Source: Gongronella butleri | Taxonomy: Eukaryota; Mucoromycota; Mucoromycetes; Mucorales; Cunninghamellaceae | Assembly: GCA_025201375.1 (NCBI GenBank) | Contig: JAIWZP010000022.1 | Span: 62,001 to 126,000 of the forward strand | Direction of reading: 5' to 3' | Length of the DNA stretch: 64,000 nt | Part shown: positions 33,078 through 42,212 of the stretch, piece after piece | How positions within the stretch are numbered: position 1 is the stretch's first letter | How the letters are laid out: the number at the start of each line of letters is the position of its first letter | Position numbers and translations under genes: made by a program | Notes under the pieces: model-generated | What the model was told of the DNA's origin: nothing | Database searches by the model: none | What the model saw: the letters and a program-made list of their open reading frames with translations, nothing else

Positions 33078-35071
33078 TTATTGATGCAGCCACAGAGACC
33101 ATGTCAGCACCTGGTATTGGCACCATGCGCTCACGTATTGAGAGCACCATGTCAGCCACGTCCATCCACGCTGCCAATTAGAAGCGCCTTGCTGCGCAAT
33201 GGCCCATATCGCGGCCAGTTCTTGTCGCGTGTCTTCCCACACGGCCTGCGCGCAGAATTGCGCCATGATCACATACGTGCGCCGTGATCCTTGCTTGGCG
33301 GTCAGTAGCGTCTCGTTCAGGTGGCGCACAAGATCCGAGGTTTTCAGCAATAAAAACACAATCTGCGGCAAAGTGGCAAAAATGGCGGCAATGCGATGCA
33401 AAAACACCTTGCTGCGCCCCGACACGCGCTTGATCTCTGTCGCGGTGCGCGCAGACGCCAAGTCCGCCGCCACAATGGTGTGCCATTCACGCCCCGTCAA
33501 CAAGGAAGCAAACAGGCGATGATAAGACGGTCGGCAGCCAACGCGCAGCGCGTATTTCTCAATATCAGGCTCATACCCCCGGATCAAGGCTGTCCACAGG
33601 TGCGCAAAGTCCGTGCGCAGCTGATCCGTCAATGGCCGGTACAGGCCGTGATCCAAAAGCACCACATCAAAGTTATATCCATGGTTTGCGTCCTTTTTGC
33701 TCGGCCGGATCATCAAATTGCCCGGATCTTTTGAAATAAAAACGAAATGAGTCGCGACGCATCCATCGAAAATTATCTCACGCGTGTTGTCTTACGTGGA
33801 TCGCAGTGCACAAAGCTGCAAAAAAAGGGGGGGAATGTAAGAGAGATTGCTATCGGATCCAATTGATTTTTTTTTTTGTTTTTACCCATCGAGAAACATC
33901 ATTTTCGCAAAGATCTTTGTAATTTCCATGGACACAAGACTGGGATCAATGTGATGCGCTTTCATGTAGGCAATGTCGTCAATGCGTGCGCCTTCGACGT
34001 CTATTTTAAAAAAATCAGACTTTGTGGGCCGTTTTATGCCCATTTCCATTTACATTCCATGCACAAGATGCGGCGCTGCGCCCAAAGGATCTCTGGCACG
34101 ACCAGCGTGGATGGCACGCCTGCAAAGTTTGCCTGGACTTGCTTGGCGTGGGAGGCTTCCTGGCGAAAATCGAGTTCTTGAGGGAGAGAATCCTGCAGCT
34201 CGTGAAGAATCCATTCAAAGCCAAAATCCGGGAACCAGGCCTGAATCCATCGCGTCAGAATGGCGACCGTGTCGAGGTCCATCTGGCAGAATTCGTCAAT
34301 GCGCGGGTGTTGCAACTTGAGAGCGATCCATTGCCCATTGGTTCTCAGACGCGCGCGATACACGCTTGCAAGTGACGCGATGCCCAGCGGCGCATCCCAA
34401 TCAAACATGTCAAACACGTCGTCAATGGGCACGCCACAATCGTGGAGAAAAAGCTGTTCCAGCTCGTCGCGAGAACTAGGATCGCAGCGATCTTGCAATA
34501 CAGCCAGTGTGCGCGTCCATTCAAGCGGCAAAATGTGTTTCATCGCGCTCAAATGCTGGCCAAGCTTGACGTAGATCCCGCCCAGGTCTTGGAGACCGGC
34601 AAGCACGCGCTGCGCACCAATGGCATGGCATTCGCGCTTGCGTTTCTCAAATAACGGTGTATCTTGCAATCCCTGCCATCGCAGCCACAGAAACGCGCGC
34701 TGATATTGCCACGCCACACTCAGACCAATCCATGAAGCCGTGCCAACGCGCAAAATCGCTTTCGTGCCGTGTCGAAACCCATCGTGATGCTCGTAAAGCG
34801 CGTAAAAACCAGCACCAACAATAGCAAATACACCGCCACGTCGCCGCCACCGCGTCAAACGTCGCACGGCCGCAGCCGTCGCTGTCGCAGGGCCTGTCGC
34901 AATGAAACGTGCAAAACAAGGCGCTTGGCGGCCGTGAATGAGCCATGGCGTGCCGATTTCATGGCTTTGTCCTAGTGGTCGTCGTCGAACACGTGTCGCA
35001 GCAGCCCAGCGACAAGACGTACTGCCTGCTGCTGCTCGAGGAGCTAAAAGAGACCACAAGCAGGTGTGCAT
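33078..35071 (-). CDS. ABC1/ADCK1-MCP2 type atypical kinase
   Basis: Four exons (35071-34054, 34000-33886, 33815-33796, 33727-33078) join in phase to 600 codons. An ATG at 35122 is in frame and would add a hydrophobic MPFFSLLFLSF leader. The hallmarks of the UbiB/ABC1 family are present: the KxGQ motif in YVKLGQHLSAM, the nucleotide loop PLGIASLASVYRA, lysine in WIALKLQHP, MEYVEGARIDD, the catalytic HCDPHPGNLMI and the metal-binding LLDHGLYRPL. LDHGLY is typical of the ADCK1/MCP2 branch rather than COQ8. The basic N-terminus and a membrane segment fit the mitochondrial inner membrane. Yeast relatives affect lipid and coenzyme Q distribution; the exact job here is inferred only by family. Exon 3 is just 20 bp but carries the catalytic FVHCDP. 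Confidence 0.88.
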
Positions 35072-35115
35072 CAAGGAGGCAAAAGTAAAAAACGACAAAA
35101 AGAGGAGTGAAAAAA

Positions 35116-35598
35116 ATGGCATTCGGGCGGACTTTTAAGCTAATTGATGCCTCTCTCCACCGTGCAACCCCGCTCACGGGAACGAAGCACGTGGGGCTTC
35201 ATTTCCGCGCCGCTATCAAGCCTGAGGCCATGAGCGAGATCACGATCGAGTCACTGCGCAATCATCCCGGTTTGTGCATCCCAATTCACATTTACATCTT
35301 TCAGCAATATGACGAGTACCGGCAAGAAGACCCCGAGGACTCCATCGAGGTCCCCGTCTTATACCCTTCTCCCCATGCCCGCGCAAACACCTCGATTCCT
35401 CACGCTCAACTCGAACACACTCAAACAAGTCCTACCTGCGAGATCCCTGCCACCCAACCACCCATTGACCGACAACCAAGGCCGCCATCGTGGTCTCCCG
35501 CCCTTTATCGATCAGACACACCACTTTTGGGCGCTGGAATTTTCTGTCCGCGAAACGCACAAAATGACGTTTATTGCTTTTTCAAATTGATTTATTAG
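35116..35598 (+). CDS. Uncertain ORF divergent from the ADCK1-like gene
   Basis: A frame from ATG 35116 (MAFGRTFKLIDASLHR) runs to about 35598. A second frame from 35309 (MTSTGKKTPRTPSRSPSYT) overlaps it, and a 35-bp GT-AG interval at 35270-35304 could join parts of the two. The Pro/Ser-rich second frame looks more protein-like, with TPRTPSRSP phosphosite-like words and the segment THHFWALEFSVRETHKM. The ATG at 35116 and the outer ATG of the neighbouring kinase (35122, minus) overlap in the palindromic word ATGGCAT. I recognise no family, and the exon structure is a guess. Confidence 0.3.
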   Translation: MAFGRTFKLIDASLHRATPLTGTKHVGLHFRAAIKPEAMSEITIESLRNHPGLCIPIHIYIFQQYDEYRQEDPEDSIEVPVLYPSPHARANTSIPHAQLEHTQTSPTCEIPATQPPIDRQPRPPSWSPALYRSDTPLLGAGIFCPRNAQNDVYCFFKLIY

Positions 35599-36310
35599 GA
35601 AACGGACAGGAAAACACACGATAGCTTGGCGTGATGAAATGAGCAGAACCTGCGTCTGCATCTATACACGCGCTTTCACGCAGGTCCAATCCATATTAAT
35701 ATAGGAAAGATGCAACATTTAAAAAAAATCATTGTAAATGAGGATTTACTCGGGAACCAACCAAATGAACTCTTAAATGCATTTTTAGGAGTAATTAACA
35801 ATGATAAATCGCGTGGCAATGTTTGAATTGCATGCCATATTGCTGGATTTCAAGCACTTGATGATTTTACTCAAAATCTGCCGTTTGCTCTTATGTCAAT
35901 GCCACAAAACGGCTCAAATCACAATGTGGATCTCCGGTAAAAGCGTAAAATTTAATTTAGAATTGATTAGAATCTTCACACGGTGCCCGCTGGCTTAACA
36001 AAATCTCGAGCAAATCCGCAATGTACACGTTTTTGATTTGATTTTTGACAGCAAATGAATGCGTTTTTCTCTGGATTTTACAAAGTGAAGCGCGACAGCA
36101 TTCGATTCTAAATTGAATTTTACAACTGAAGAGGCAATTTCCAATCTCCCCATGCACTTCCGGGGCGCCCAGCAAGAGATTAAAACATCTTATAGCAAAG
36201 GGCGCGCCGCCTGGTTCTTACAGTAAAATAAGTCCAAAAAATCGTAGTGCGGGTCCCCCCCAAAAAAAAAACTAAAGGTCCGCACAGTGCACGGCTCACA
36301 CAGAAAGCAT
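35599..36310. other. AT-rich gene-free spacer
   Basis: This stretch has lower G+C than the genes, scattered stops in all frames and no recognised repeat. It precedes the gene-fragment cluster. Confidence 0.4.
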
Positions 36311-36314
36311 GCGT

Positions 36315-36530
36315 TTACTCAAAGAATGTGCCATTGTCGCGTCGTCTGACCTTTGTAGCACATTTTAGAGCGCTATGGACATCATAAGACCGGGTTACAC
36401 GTTTGCCACTGAATGTTGAATCGACCAATGTGAAAGTGTTTTTCCACCGTTTCGCACCAACGTCAAGACTCTGATCGACAGCCGCCAAAAGCTCGCGTAC
36501 GAATAACATGTCCAGCACTTCGTCTTCGCG
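36315..36530 (+). pseudogene. Broken duplicate of the exon 1/2 region of the gene at 38084
   Basis: The stretch aligns with about 38465-38690 in the same orientation. Shared words are GTCGCGTCGTCTGACCTT, GAGCGCYATGGAC, TTGRATCGACMAATGT, and CGACAGCSGCCAAAAGCTC followed by ATGTCCAGCAC. In this copy the frame is broken: the TTTGCCACTGAATGTTGAATC stretch puts stops where the intact gene reads GVPLTVGSTN, and a TAA appears in the QKLTYES region. The copy ends in a T tract near 36533. Confidence 0.8.
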
Positions 36531-36707
36531 CCCTTTTTTTTTTTAGCCTTTAATTCCACAGCTTTCTGATTGGCTGGGCGCTTAGAAGGCGTTTCGTGAC
36601 GCGTCTGTGCTCTTGCTTGCCTTAAGAAAAAAAAAAAAAAGAACGCGCTTTTTTATTTATTTTAGTTCTAGGCTAGATGCAGCGCTTGGCTTTCCTGGGC
36701 CGCATGT
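36531..36707. other. Spacer with an inverted CCAAT block
   Basis: GCTTTCTGATTGGCTGGGCGC near 36559 is the reverse complement of the CCAATCAGAA-type units found at 37830-37955, linking the two places. T and A tracts flank it. Confidence 0.5.
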
Positions 36708-37097
36708 TTGACGCGGTGGCCCGCACAGACAGCGTGCAAGTGCAACTTCGTATTTACGCGAATCAAGGCATTCGGCTGCCCTCCGACTCTGCACGAGGCG
36801 AATATCGCCAAGCTGGACGTTGTTACCCATGCATTCGTTGGCATCGACCCGGGACGGAAAACGATTGCGACAGCAGCGCACGAAGCATCTGAGGACGGTA
36901 TGGATGACACGACTGGCCTAAAACGCCATTCGTCGCACGAGCGACGGCTGCGCGCAGCGGGCCGCAAGAACCAAAAGAAAGTGCCAGAGTACCGCGCGGC
37001 CGTAAACGTGGCCATTGGCGATTGCGTCGTGCATGGCCTCACCAATGAAGCCATAGACAAGGCTTTCTCCACCTCCCAAGCGGCGTATATATCTTGA
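36708..37097 (+). pseudogene. Fanzor/TnpB-like fragment, RuvC-I region
   Basis: The plus-strand frame reads a hydrophobic strand and turn, HAFVGIDPGRKTIATAA (36828-36878), then LKRHSSHERRLRAAGRKNQK about 17 residues later. This fits the first RuvC motif of Fanzor/TnpB nucleases (hydrophobic-G-x-D-P-G then a basic residue) followed by the S-S-x-E-x-x-x-x-A-G element seen in many fungal Fanzor proteins. The frame is closed upstream and stops at 37097. No RuvC-II or RuvC-III acidic motif and no zinc-finger CxxC pair was found downstream, so this is a piece, not an active nuclease gene. The reverse strand has a competing exon-like frame over part of it. The assignment rests on short motifs and needs a profile search. 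Confidence 0.4.
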
Positions 37098-37385
37098 CAT
37101 TGTGCGCGAGTCATCAAAGGGATGCCGCCAGCCGCCGCCACAATCTTGTCCGCACACGCCTTTAGCAGGGTAACACGAGCCCAAAAGAGCTGGATGAATC
37201 GCAAAGTAAGCACGCAGCCAGAGCCATACTTGACATTGCGGGGATCGACGCAAGGACGAACGATGCAATGCAAGTCTTGCGAGACTTCATCGGCAGGCGA
37301 ATGCAGGTCAAAATCGGCATCTACGTTGATGATCACGGGCGTCGCCATGGACGAATTGTAAGAACCATCAGGGAGACCATACCTA
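37043..37385 (-). pseudogene. Exon-like frame on the opposite strand, unknown family
   Basis: On the minus strand a T-rich tract ending in TTTGCTTAG precedes GTATGGTCTCCC, and an open frame runs to CATTG|GTGAGG. These look like an intron acceptor and a donor. The frame reads MATPVIINVDADFDLHSP and later LTLRFIQLFWARVTLLKACA, which is protein-like. It overlaps the end of the Fanzor-like frame, so only one strand can be the real coding strand here, or two different relics are superposed by chance. I do not recognise it. Confidence 0.3.
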
Positions 37386-37804
37386 AGCAAAAAAAATTGC
37401 AGATGCTCACACAACGGAGCGACTCGAGGCATGAAAAGGAAAGCAGCGGGCTCTGCAGCATGCCGCTAATATCAGAATATCCGGCGAAAGAAGCATTCCA
37501 AGAGACGCCGACAACACACAAAGCGCAGCCGCCAAGTAGCGACGATTTCACGCAATGCGCAAGCGCGCGCTACGCCTGGATGCCGCTCGTCACGACGCCA
37601 ATGCCGCAAACTGGACTCACCGCCACCCGGCTGGCCACGGTCTTTGAGCGCATCAAGGCCACCATTGAATCGCTGGACGCGGCCACAATCATTCCACTCA
37701 ACATGATCTATCAATCGCGGCAACAAATCCAAGATCTACACGACCTACGAAGCCTACATCAAGCTGCAATGGCAGCGGCATCAATTTTAACAACACCAGG
37801 TTGA
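37386..37804 (+). pseudogene. Protein-like ORF fragment downstream of the Fanzor-like piece
   Basis: The plus frame starting at 37268 continues to TGA at 37802-37804. Its last third (YAWMPLVTTPMPQTGLTA, then LATVFERIKATIESLDAATI and a helical QIQDLHDLRSLHQAAMAAAS) has a good coding look. No start or splice pattern ties it to neighbours, and I do not recognise it. It probably belongs to the same decayed cluster. Confidence 0.25.
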
Positions 37805-37814
37805 TGTTTGGATG

Positions 37815-37970
37815 ACGTCCAGGCGGCAACCAATCAGAATAGCCCATTCCAGGTTAATGTTCAAGTTGATGTTCTAAGACAGCCAATCAGAATAGCGCCC
37901 CATGGGCTTCCAGGTTAATGTTGTGGTTGATGTCTGGACGGCAGCCAATCAGAACAGCGCTTTCATAGTG
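37815..37970 (+). repeat. Tandem CCAAT-box repeat upstream of the C2H2/GEAK gene
   Basis: Three units of about 53-66 bp each hold CCAATCAGAAYAGC (CCAAT at 37830, 37883 and 37945) and an AGGTTAATGT/AGGTTGATGT block. The last box is about 140 bp before the ATG at 38084. CCAATCA is the core bound by the HAP/NF-Y complex in fungi (established knowledge); binding here is inference. Confidence 0.75.
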
Positions 37971-37974
37971 TTCA

Positions 37975-38010
37975 GGTTGAGGTTGAGGTTGAGGTTGAGG
38001 TTGAGGTTGA
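37975..38010 (+). repeat. GGTTGA hexanucleotide repeat, six units
   Basis: Six perfect GGTTGA units follow the CCAAT repeat. The unit is not the fungal telomere repeat TTAGGG, and probably arose by slippage from the AGGTTGATGT block of the units beside it. Confidence 0.9.
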
Positions 38011-38083
38011 TGTTCAGGTTCCCCCCCCCTTTTTTTTCCCTCTTGCTGTTTCACCTCTCCATTCGTTCTGTTCTTCTTTTTTT

Positions 38084-39923
38084 ATGGCCGACTGCTCTGC
38101 CACACCAAGCGCACCTTCTCTCGACGCGCGCCCACGCGTAATATTAGCTAAAAAGGAGTGTCCCTATTGCACCAGGCCGTTTGCTTCGATGCAAAAAGTG
38201 GTTTCACACGTACTCCGCGCCCACAAGAAGCTTCTCGCGCGGCGCTCAAAAGGCACACACAGCGCGCGCGTTTTCTCCAAGAAAAACGTGCAAATGTTCG
38301 AGGCAGAGGGCTGCGAAATCATCATTCACTTGGCGTGTCCGTCATGCGTGCTGACCTTTTCCCAAAAGCAGGCTCTGGCGACCCATTGCGACGCGACACA
38401 TGTCATCCAGCTTGAGACGACCGAGAGTGCATCGAGGCAAGGCATTTTCCACGCTCATTGGCCATCGTCGCGTCGTCTGACCTTCATTTTTTGTCATTTT
38501 TAGCACAATTCAGAGCGCCATGGACCTGATCAGGCCTAGATATGCGTTTGCAGAGCCAACAGGGGTGCCACTGACTGTTGGATCGACAAATGTCACGGCA
38601 TGTTTCCACGATTTCCGCGCCGACGTCAAGGCCATGATCGACAGCGGCCAAAAGCTCACATATGAATCCCATGTCCAGCACCTGCTCGCGCTGTCGTCGA
38701 TCTTGCTGCTCAAACCAGCTCGTATGAGCCCAGATTTGCACAAGCGTCTCTCGCCCAGCCTCTGCGACCAGACAATGCACAAGCTTCTTAATGGGTATTG
38801 TCAGCAACATTACGAGCTAGATTGTGGCTTGCGCAAGCAGCTCGAAGACATCATCCGCGTAAGAATTGGCGCACCCGAGAAACAATTGCCATCCAGGGGC
38901 AACGGATGGGCCGCGTGGCTGATTTTTTTCTTTATGCGCAGGCATCCATTTTCAAAGGTGGGCATGAATGGCAAGATTCCAAAAAGATCATGGACCTGAT
39001 GGGAAAAGACACACCAATCACCAACAAGATCTTGCTTTCTCTGCGCAACTTGTAAGAAACAAAAAAAAAGTCAACAAAAAATGCTCATTTTTATCATTTT
39101 GCTCATTTTTCTTAGATTGGAGACGCTACCCTTGGACGCCATGAACGAGGTCGACGAGACAGAGCTGATTACCCGCTACGCCAATACAGCACTCGCTCCT
39201 TTGTTGGAAGATTTAAAACAGGGCGTCATGTTGCGCTGGTAAAAAGGAAAAAAATAACGCAATGGCACAGAGGATCCGTGAATTGACGCGTCCAATGACG
39301 AATTCCGATTAGGACATCTGCCAAGGACGACAACGACTCTGATCTTCATCCAGATTCCAATATCAGTGTCATGATTGGCACAAGCTTTGGCGCGTCGATC
39401 GGCTATGGCGAAGCCAAATGCCTCAAGGAAGCGCTGAATCATGCAGCCATTGGAAAAGACTTGATGAGGCTGGGTCATTTTGCCAAGCGGGCCATTGTGG
39501 CTTCCAAGAAGGAGTCACACAGGGTGTTGACCTTCTTTGTCGTTGGTAAGATTTTGGAGCCACCGACAAACGCTGCTTTTTGGCTCATGTTTCTTCCTTT
39601 TTTCTTTTTTTTTCGCAGGCAATCACATCACGTTCTACCTCGTGGAAAGCATCCATGATGGCATTTACACCATGGTAGAAATTGCTCACATCCAGCTCCC
39701 AATGTGTCTGAAAGAACTCAGATTGTACGTGTCCCAAGCACCCTCGCTGGGTTTTGTCGCCAATGTGTTTCACAATTATTGCAGATCAGAGACGACAATG
39801 ACACATCACGAAGATCAAGAGCTCCCTGCCAGTGCCACATTAGAGGAAGAGCAGCTCGCCGCCATCATGTCACCAAGCATTAATCGCAAACGCAAGTCAT
39901 CAACGAGCCATTATAACAATTAA
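38084..39923 (+). CDS. C2H2 zinc-finger protein with GEAK-type C-terminal domain
   Basis: Exons 38084-38436, 38504-38858, 38942-39054 and several further ones join in phase to the TAA at 39921-39923. Residues 25-110 hold two C2H2-like fingers (CPYCTRPFASMQKVVSHVLRA, and CPSCVLTFSQKQALATH). The middle is helical. The C-terminal half has HPDSNISVMIGTS, then YGEAKCLKEAL, then VLTFFVVGNHITFYLVES and IYTMVEIAHIQLP. This C-terminal module matches a family I recall as highly expanded in mucoralean genomes (pattern D-x(15-17)-G-E-x-K). The D...ExK spacing within beta strands resembles a PD-(D/E)XK nuclease core (inference). The first intron begins with GC (AG|GCAAGG). Three CCAAT boxes lie upstream and a broken copy lies 2 kb upstream. 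Confidence 0.75.
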
Positions 39924-40279
39924 TTCAATATTCCCCCCTCCCCCTGTATATACAGTATCGATATCCTCTCCTCCCTTTGCTTTGGCCTTGACAATCGTTT
40001 CTCCGAGATTCCCATGTATATTCGTCACCCCTTTGTACACACAAAAATATTAAAATCATTGAAATAAGGCATTATTACGTCCCGGAGCAAGGTGGAGGGC
40101 CTGCGCCTCACTGTATCTTGCTGAGAGGTCTGCGAAGCGACTTGAGATCCCGTCGAGCTGGCCATTAGAGAGGATCCAGATGAACCTGTAGCCCTGACAA
40201 TGCCTGAAAGCCGCATGCATAGGCCAGCCATTAATTCTCAGCTATTATGCGCTCTGCAAGAATAATATAAGTTGTAGCA
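39924..40279. other. 3' UTR and spacer
   Basis: It contains ATACAGTATCG near 39952 and AATAAGGC-like words. No supported gene; the minus-strand frame at 40025-40231 has no recognised features. Confidence 0.4.
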
Positions 40280-40560
40280 AATTGCGCATTCTCATTGCAT
40301 GAGAAATTTCAGGGCGTATTTTATTGAAACAACGCGGTCAAAACGCGCTTTGCAAAAAAGACAATTCTGTGAATGCCATTTAAGCGGGGGCTTTTTGAAA
40401 GTCTCTGAAATTTTGACATGTACATGTGCATCGGCATCGTGGCTCACGGATACGCTCAGCTTTGTATCGTTGGTGCGTCCCAACGGCAAGTTTACCTTGT
40501 ATGATGGTTCACTACTGTAAAAGTTGCTCGTGCTCGACATTTCCGCTATTCAATTATGTT
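40280..40560 (-). repeat. Dispersed repeat B, copy 3
   Basis: The core CGCGGTCAAAACGCGCTTTG with AATGCCATTTAAGCGGGGGC is the reverse complement of the core in the copy at 41590-41850, about 1.3 kb away. The two copies together form a widely spaced inverted pair. Confidence 0.7.
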
Positions 40561-41589
40561 GAAATTTTGTCAGCAGCATGAGACCGAATTACAATTTAAT
40601 TTTGTTGCCTGCAGCGAGGCTCCCAAACGCACCAAACGCAAGATGATCCAAAAAGAGCCAAAGAATTCCAACTTCTTGAATACTGCGCGACTTTTTTTGT
40701 TAATTTTTAGATTTGAAAACTGATGCACTGTGTGCCATGCATTGCGGGATACAACTTCTCCGCTTGCACTTAAGCACTGCAATGCTCTGAGAGTATTTTA
40801 ATGCCATTTTGAAAAGTAAAATATCTATTTTGCACATTTCGTTGGTTCCCACAATCCAATTTTTTCGAACCTTGTTGCAATGCATAGAGGCCGTTGTGAT
40901 GCGGCAGTCGACATACGAGAGTGAAGCACTACGACGCTTTACTCAAAAGTGTTATATTAGGAGAACTCGATTTTTAGCGTTCATTGCATTTTGCCGGTCA
41001 TTGATCACGACAATCGTCTCGCTCACTTAATGTACTTTGCGGAGCGCGTCATGAGTTGCAATTTTGCTACCTGCATCAATACTGAGAAAAAAAGGCAGCC
41101 TGTAGAAAATCCAAATTTCCAATAAAAAAATAACATCTCTCATGTCCAAGTTGTTTTACACGCACCATCGCGCTTCATTTTACAATAGTCAAATTATGCG
41201 GCAGAACACGCGCTGTTCTTTGGTTCCAGTTCGGAAGTATTTCATCAATAAAAGCCAACTAAAAAAGGTAAAACAATCAGTTTAATCTTTCAGACGGGAT
41301 CATCTGCTTTTCACGGCGTTGCAGCGCTTAGCTACAAGTTGCAAAGTTGCGTATTCCGATACATTCTCTAATGTAGCAACGTTTTTGGGACGGATAGATC
41401 AGTGTAAAGTTCCCCCAGATCTCGAATGGCCCAGATTTTTCGATACATCATCGCAAATCTCTCTTTTACGGCGCTGGAGCACATTGATGTCATAGACAAA
41501 GTTGAATCACACATTGGTCTAATGCTACCTGCAAAAGTTTCAAGCGGATAGAATCAGTAAAACTTCGAGAACGTACAATTTTTACGGAA
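40561..41589. other. AT-rich gene-free region between two repeat B copies
   Basis: No recognised gene. Frames at 40809-41030 and elsewhere are short, with no splice support. Codon composition differs from the real genes. Confidence 0.4.
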
Positions 41590-41850
41590 AATCACCATTG
41601 TATAAGGTGAAGTCGCCATTGGGGCGCGCTATCGAGGCAAGACTGAGCGCATCTGTGAGCCACGATGCCGATGCACATGGATATGCCAAAATTTCAGTGA
41701 CTTTTAAAAAGCCCCCGCTTAAATGGCATTCATAGAATTGTCTTTTTTGCAAAGCGCGATTTGACCGCGTTCTTACAATTCAAGGTGCCCTAAAACTTAC
41801 ACGATAGCTGGACCCAAGCTCTGTGAACAAAAAATATTTTTGGGCGAGAG
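41590..41850 (+). repeat. Dispersed repeat B, copy 4
   Basis: It matches copy 2 (16730-17045) directly and copies 1 and 3 as reverse complement. Shared blocks include CATTGGGGCGCGCYATCGAG, GATGCCGATGCACATGGA, AAAAAGCCCCCGCTTAAATG and AAAGCGCGATTTGACCGCG. Confidence 0.75.
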
Positions 41851-42212
41851 AGTAGCGGCAAGCAATTTCGTGTTCGTATGGAAAGCTGGCGTTTTCATCA
41901 CTTTGTGCCATCCAAAAAAAACCGACATCGCCATCAAGCGAATTAGTCAAATACCAGAGTGTTCAATAGTACGAGGCGGTCAAACTGGTATCAGGCACAC
42001 TGGAAAACAATCATAGATTGTGATGAAAAAGCAAAAATTTACCTCTTCTCGAGAAATACGATGGAAGATGCATTTAATAGAGAGATCAGGTACCAATTCA
42101 TGCAAGTGGCGCATGCAGGAGTGCGGCGGTTGAATTGTAAAAGGATCAATTCTATCCCGCTCAGCGTCGTTGTTCTCGTTTTTGCCTTTTCTTCCCTGAT
42201 TTGACTGATCCC
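41851..42212. promoter_or_regulatory. Upstream region of RRP36
   Basis: About 360 bp without a gene and without a clear TATA box, as is common for housekeeping genes. Confidence 0.35.

Noticed and set aside
37975..38010. Telomere-like repeat
   Set aside because: The unit GGTTGA differs from fungal TTAGGG-type repeats, has only six copies and lies inside a promoter-like region.
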